Shown one piece after another: positions 13,888 to 15,061 of a stretch of 15,061 nt of DNA. Source of the DNA: Caryophanales bacterium UBA782 (GTDB taxonomy: Bacteria; Bacillota_I; Bacilli_A; RFN20; CAG-826); NCBI GenBank assembly GCA_002296455.1, contig DBJG01000034.1:45115-60175 (forward strand), read 5' to 3'. The position numbers and the translations under genes were made by a program. The notes beneath the pieces were generated by a model. It had not been told where the DNA came from. It did no database searches and was given only the letters and a program-made list of their open reading frames with translations. Each line of letters begins with the position of its first letter. The stretch's first letter is position 1.

Positions 13888-15061
13888 ATGAAGAAAAAAG
13901 CACTCAGTTTACTCTTCGCTTTCATCGCCACGAGCTTACTCGCTTCTTGTGGTGGCAATGGCGAACCTAGCGTTATAAGCTCCGTCCCATCGATTTCTTC
14001 TTCTACTACAAGCAATAAGGCGACGTGGGTGGATCTTACGGCGAATAGCCATTATGGCAAAGTGACCGTTGAAAACGGAGATGCTTCGTATGAAGAAGGC
14101 GACACGCTTCGCTTCAAAGTCGAGCCAATCGCCGATTTCTTCGTCGACAAAGTCACAGTGAACGGCGAAACCGTCGCTAAAGGGGAGGATGGTTTTTACT
14201 CCTACCTTCTAAAGAAAGGCACAAACAAAATCAGCGCCTCTTATGTCGTCGACAAAGACGTTGACTGGGTTGACCGTTTTAAGCTCAATATCGATGAAGA
14301 TACTTTCTATAACGTCATGAACGCGCCCGAATATCTTGATTTCCGCGTGAATGGCGTTGAGCAAATGCAAACCGAATATAACAGTGGGGATAAAGCATTC
14401 CTCAATTATGCTGATGGTGACACCACGCACGTTACGACGCTCAATTATGGTTACACCGTCAAAATCCGTTATTTAGGCATCGATACACCTGAATCCACTT
14501 CCGAGTTAGAAGAGTGGGGGAAAAGCGCCTCTATTTTCAATAAAGAAACCTTGTCCAAGGCCAAGCATATCATTCTCGAATCCCAAGGTTGGGCGCGTGG
14601 GGATGACAATAAATCGGCAACGGCGGATGGCAATCAGCGTTCCCTTGCTTACGTTTGGTATAGTGAAAAAGAAGAGCCAGAGCTCAATGATTTCCGCTGC
14701 TTGAACCTCGAAATGGTTTACCAAGGATTCTCCCAAGGCATCGGCTCCGTCGAAGATATGGGCGAGGATTTCTATTGGGCCTTTGACGCCGCTAATAAAT
14801 CCGCCCAAGTCAATAAGCGCCACCAATATAGCGGCATGCCTGATCCGAACTATTTCTATTATTCGAAAGATAACCCGCCAGTTGAAAAGACGTTAAAGGA
14901 AGTCTACGAGTCCGTCACAATTACAACTACAAAACCATACACTCTTAGCACTCCTTTATTCGACGTGGATGATACGCACACAAATTGCTCCAAAACGCTT
15001 TATAAGCTTTCTGGCTATGTGACGCGCAAAATCAATGGTGCTTTCTATTTCCAAGATAAGC
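13888..15061 (+). CDS. Surface nuclease lipoprotein with SNase-like (thermonuclease) domain, 3'-partial
   Basis: Predicted membrane-anchored, calcium-dependent nuclease acting outside the cell on DNA and/or RNA. The signal peptide ends in lipobox L-L-A-S-C (Cys21), followed by a short Ser-rich spacer. A beta-repeat-like domain (about 45-122) contains Y-E-E-G-D-T-L and V-T-V-N-G. The SNase domain spans about 170-285. Against staphylococcal nuclease, D176-G-D178-T matches Asp19/Asp21, R194 matches Arg35, D199-T-P-E202 matches Asp40/Thr41/Glu43, and R251 in Q-R-S-L-A-Y-V-W matches Arg87, so all catalytic and metal ligands appear present. Near the window end, L-S-G-Y-V-T and F-Y-F-Q-D resemble the start of an OB-fold domain like those beside other extracellular nucleases. 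The frame is still open at the right edge after 391 codons. AAAGGAG (13873-13879) lies 8 bases before ATG and fixes the start. The gene is 20 bases after the binding-protein gene, hence in the importer operon. Confidence 0.88.
   Translation, partial: MKKKALSLLFAFIATSLLASCGGNGEPSVISSVPSISSSTTSNKATWVDLTANSHYGKVTVENGDASYEEGDTLRFKVEPIADFFVDKVTVNGETVAKGEDGFYSYLLKKGTNKISASYVVDKDVDWVDRFKLNIDEDTFYNVMNAPEYLDFRVNGVEQMQTEYNSGDKAFLNYADGDTTHVTTLNYGYTVKIRYLGIDTPESTSELEEWGKSASIFNKETLSKAKHIILESQGWARGDDNKSATADGNQRSLAYVWYSEKEEPELNDFRCLNLEMVYQGFSQGIGSVEDMGEDFYWAFDAANKSAQVNKRHQYSGMPDPNYFYYSKDNPPVEKTLKEVYESVTITTTKPYTLSTPLFDVDDTHTNCSKTLYKLSGYVTRKINGAFYFQDK

Noticed and set aside
13431..14015. Long minus-strand frame across the binding-protein/nuclease gene junction
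   Set aside because: It is antisense to the end of a well-supported binding-protein gene and to the signal peptide of the nuclease. No family features; a codon-bias shadow.

Overview
The window looks like a low-to-moderate G+C Firmicute-type genome, most likely an uncultured member of the Bacilli close to the Mollicutes/Erysipelotrichia branches. The evidence is Gram-positive lipoprotein signals (L-A-S/G-C lipoboxes) on four secreted proteins, AGGAGG/AAGGAG-type ribosome binding sites, short intergenic gaps and co-directional genes. TGA acts as a real stop (end of the third RDD gene) and Trp is TGG, so this is not a code-4 Mycoplasma or Spiroplasma. All supported genes are on the + strand; taxonomy is inferred, not computed.

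Layout. (1) Bases 2-2305: the 3' part of a Ser-rich secreted lipoprotein with an M6-type zinc metalloprotease domain, followed by two back-to-back intrinsic terminators. (2) 2596-5097: an unusually long (833 aa) family-5 (OppA-like) solute-binding lipoprotein, alone and followed by a terminator. (3) 5182-8694: three tandem RDD-family membrane proteins, each with a large extracytoplasmic domain inserted after the first membrane helix. A 47-codon ORF overlaps the last one by ATGA and coincides with a possible three-stem RNA fold. (4) 8897 to the end of the window: a five-gene operon for a CUT1-type (MalK/UgpC-like) ABC importer. Its order is ATPase, two permeases, family-1 binding lipoprotein, then a lipoprotein with an SNase-like (thermonuclease) domain that runs off the right edge.

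How the genes fit together. The last block is the most interesting. The transporter resembles sugar importers, but a surface nuclease with all the key SNase residues is the last visible gene of its operon. Its ATPase carries a roughly 125-residue insertion between the Q-loop and the ABC signature. From memory, mycoplasmas have a comparable neighbourhood (MG186 nuclease lipoprotein, MG187 over-long UgpC-like ATPase, MG188/MG189 permeases). I infer a nucleic-acid scavenging unit: the anchored nuclease cuts external DNA/RNA, and the binding protein and importer take up products or a linked sugar or nucleotide compound. The M6 protease and OppA-like protein suggest a parallel protein/peptide scavenging theme, as expected of a host-associated, biosynthetically limited bacterium.

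No tRNA, rRNA, CRISPR array, transposase or integrase was seen. No gene-free stretch exceeds 300 bases; the longest is 2306-2595 (terminators plus an AT-rich leader).
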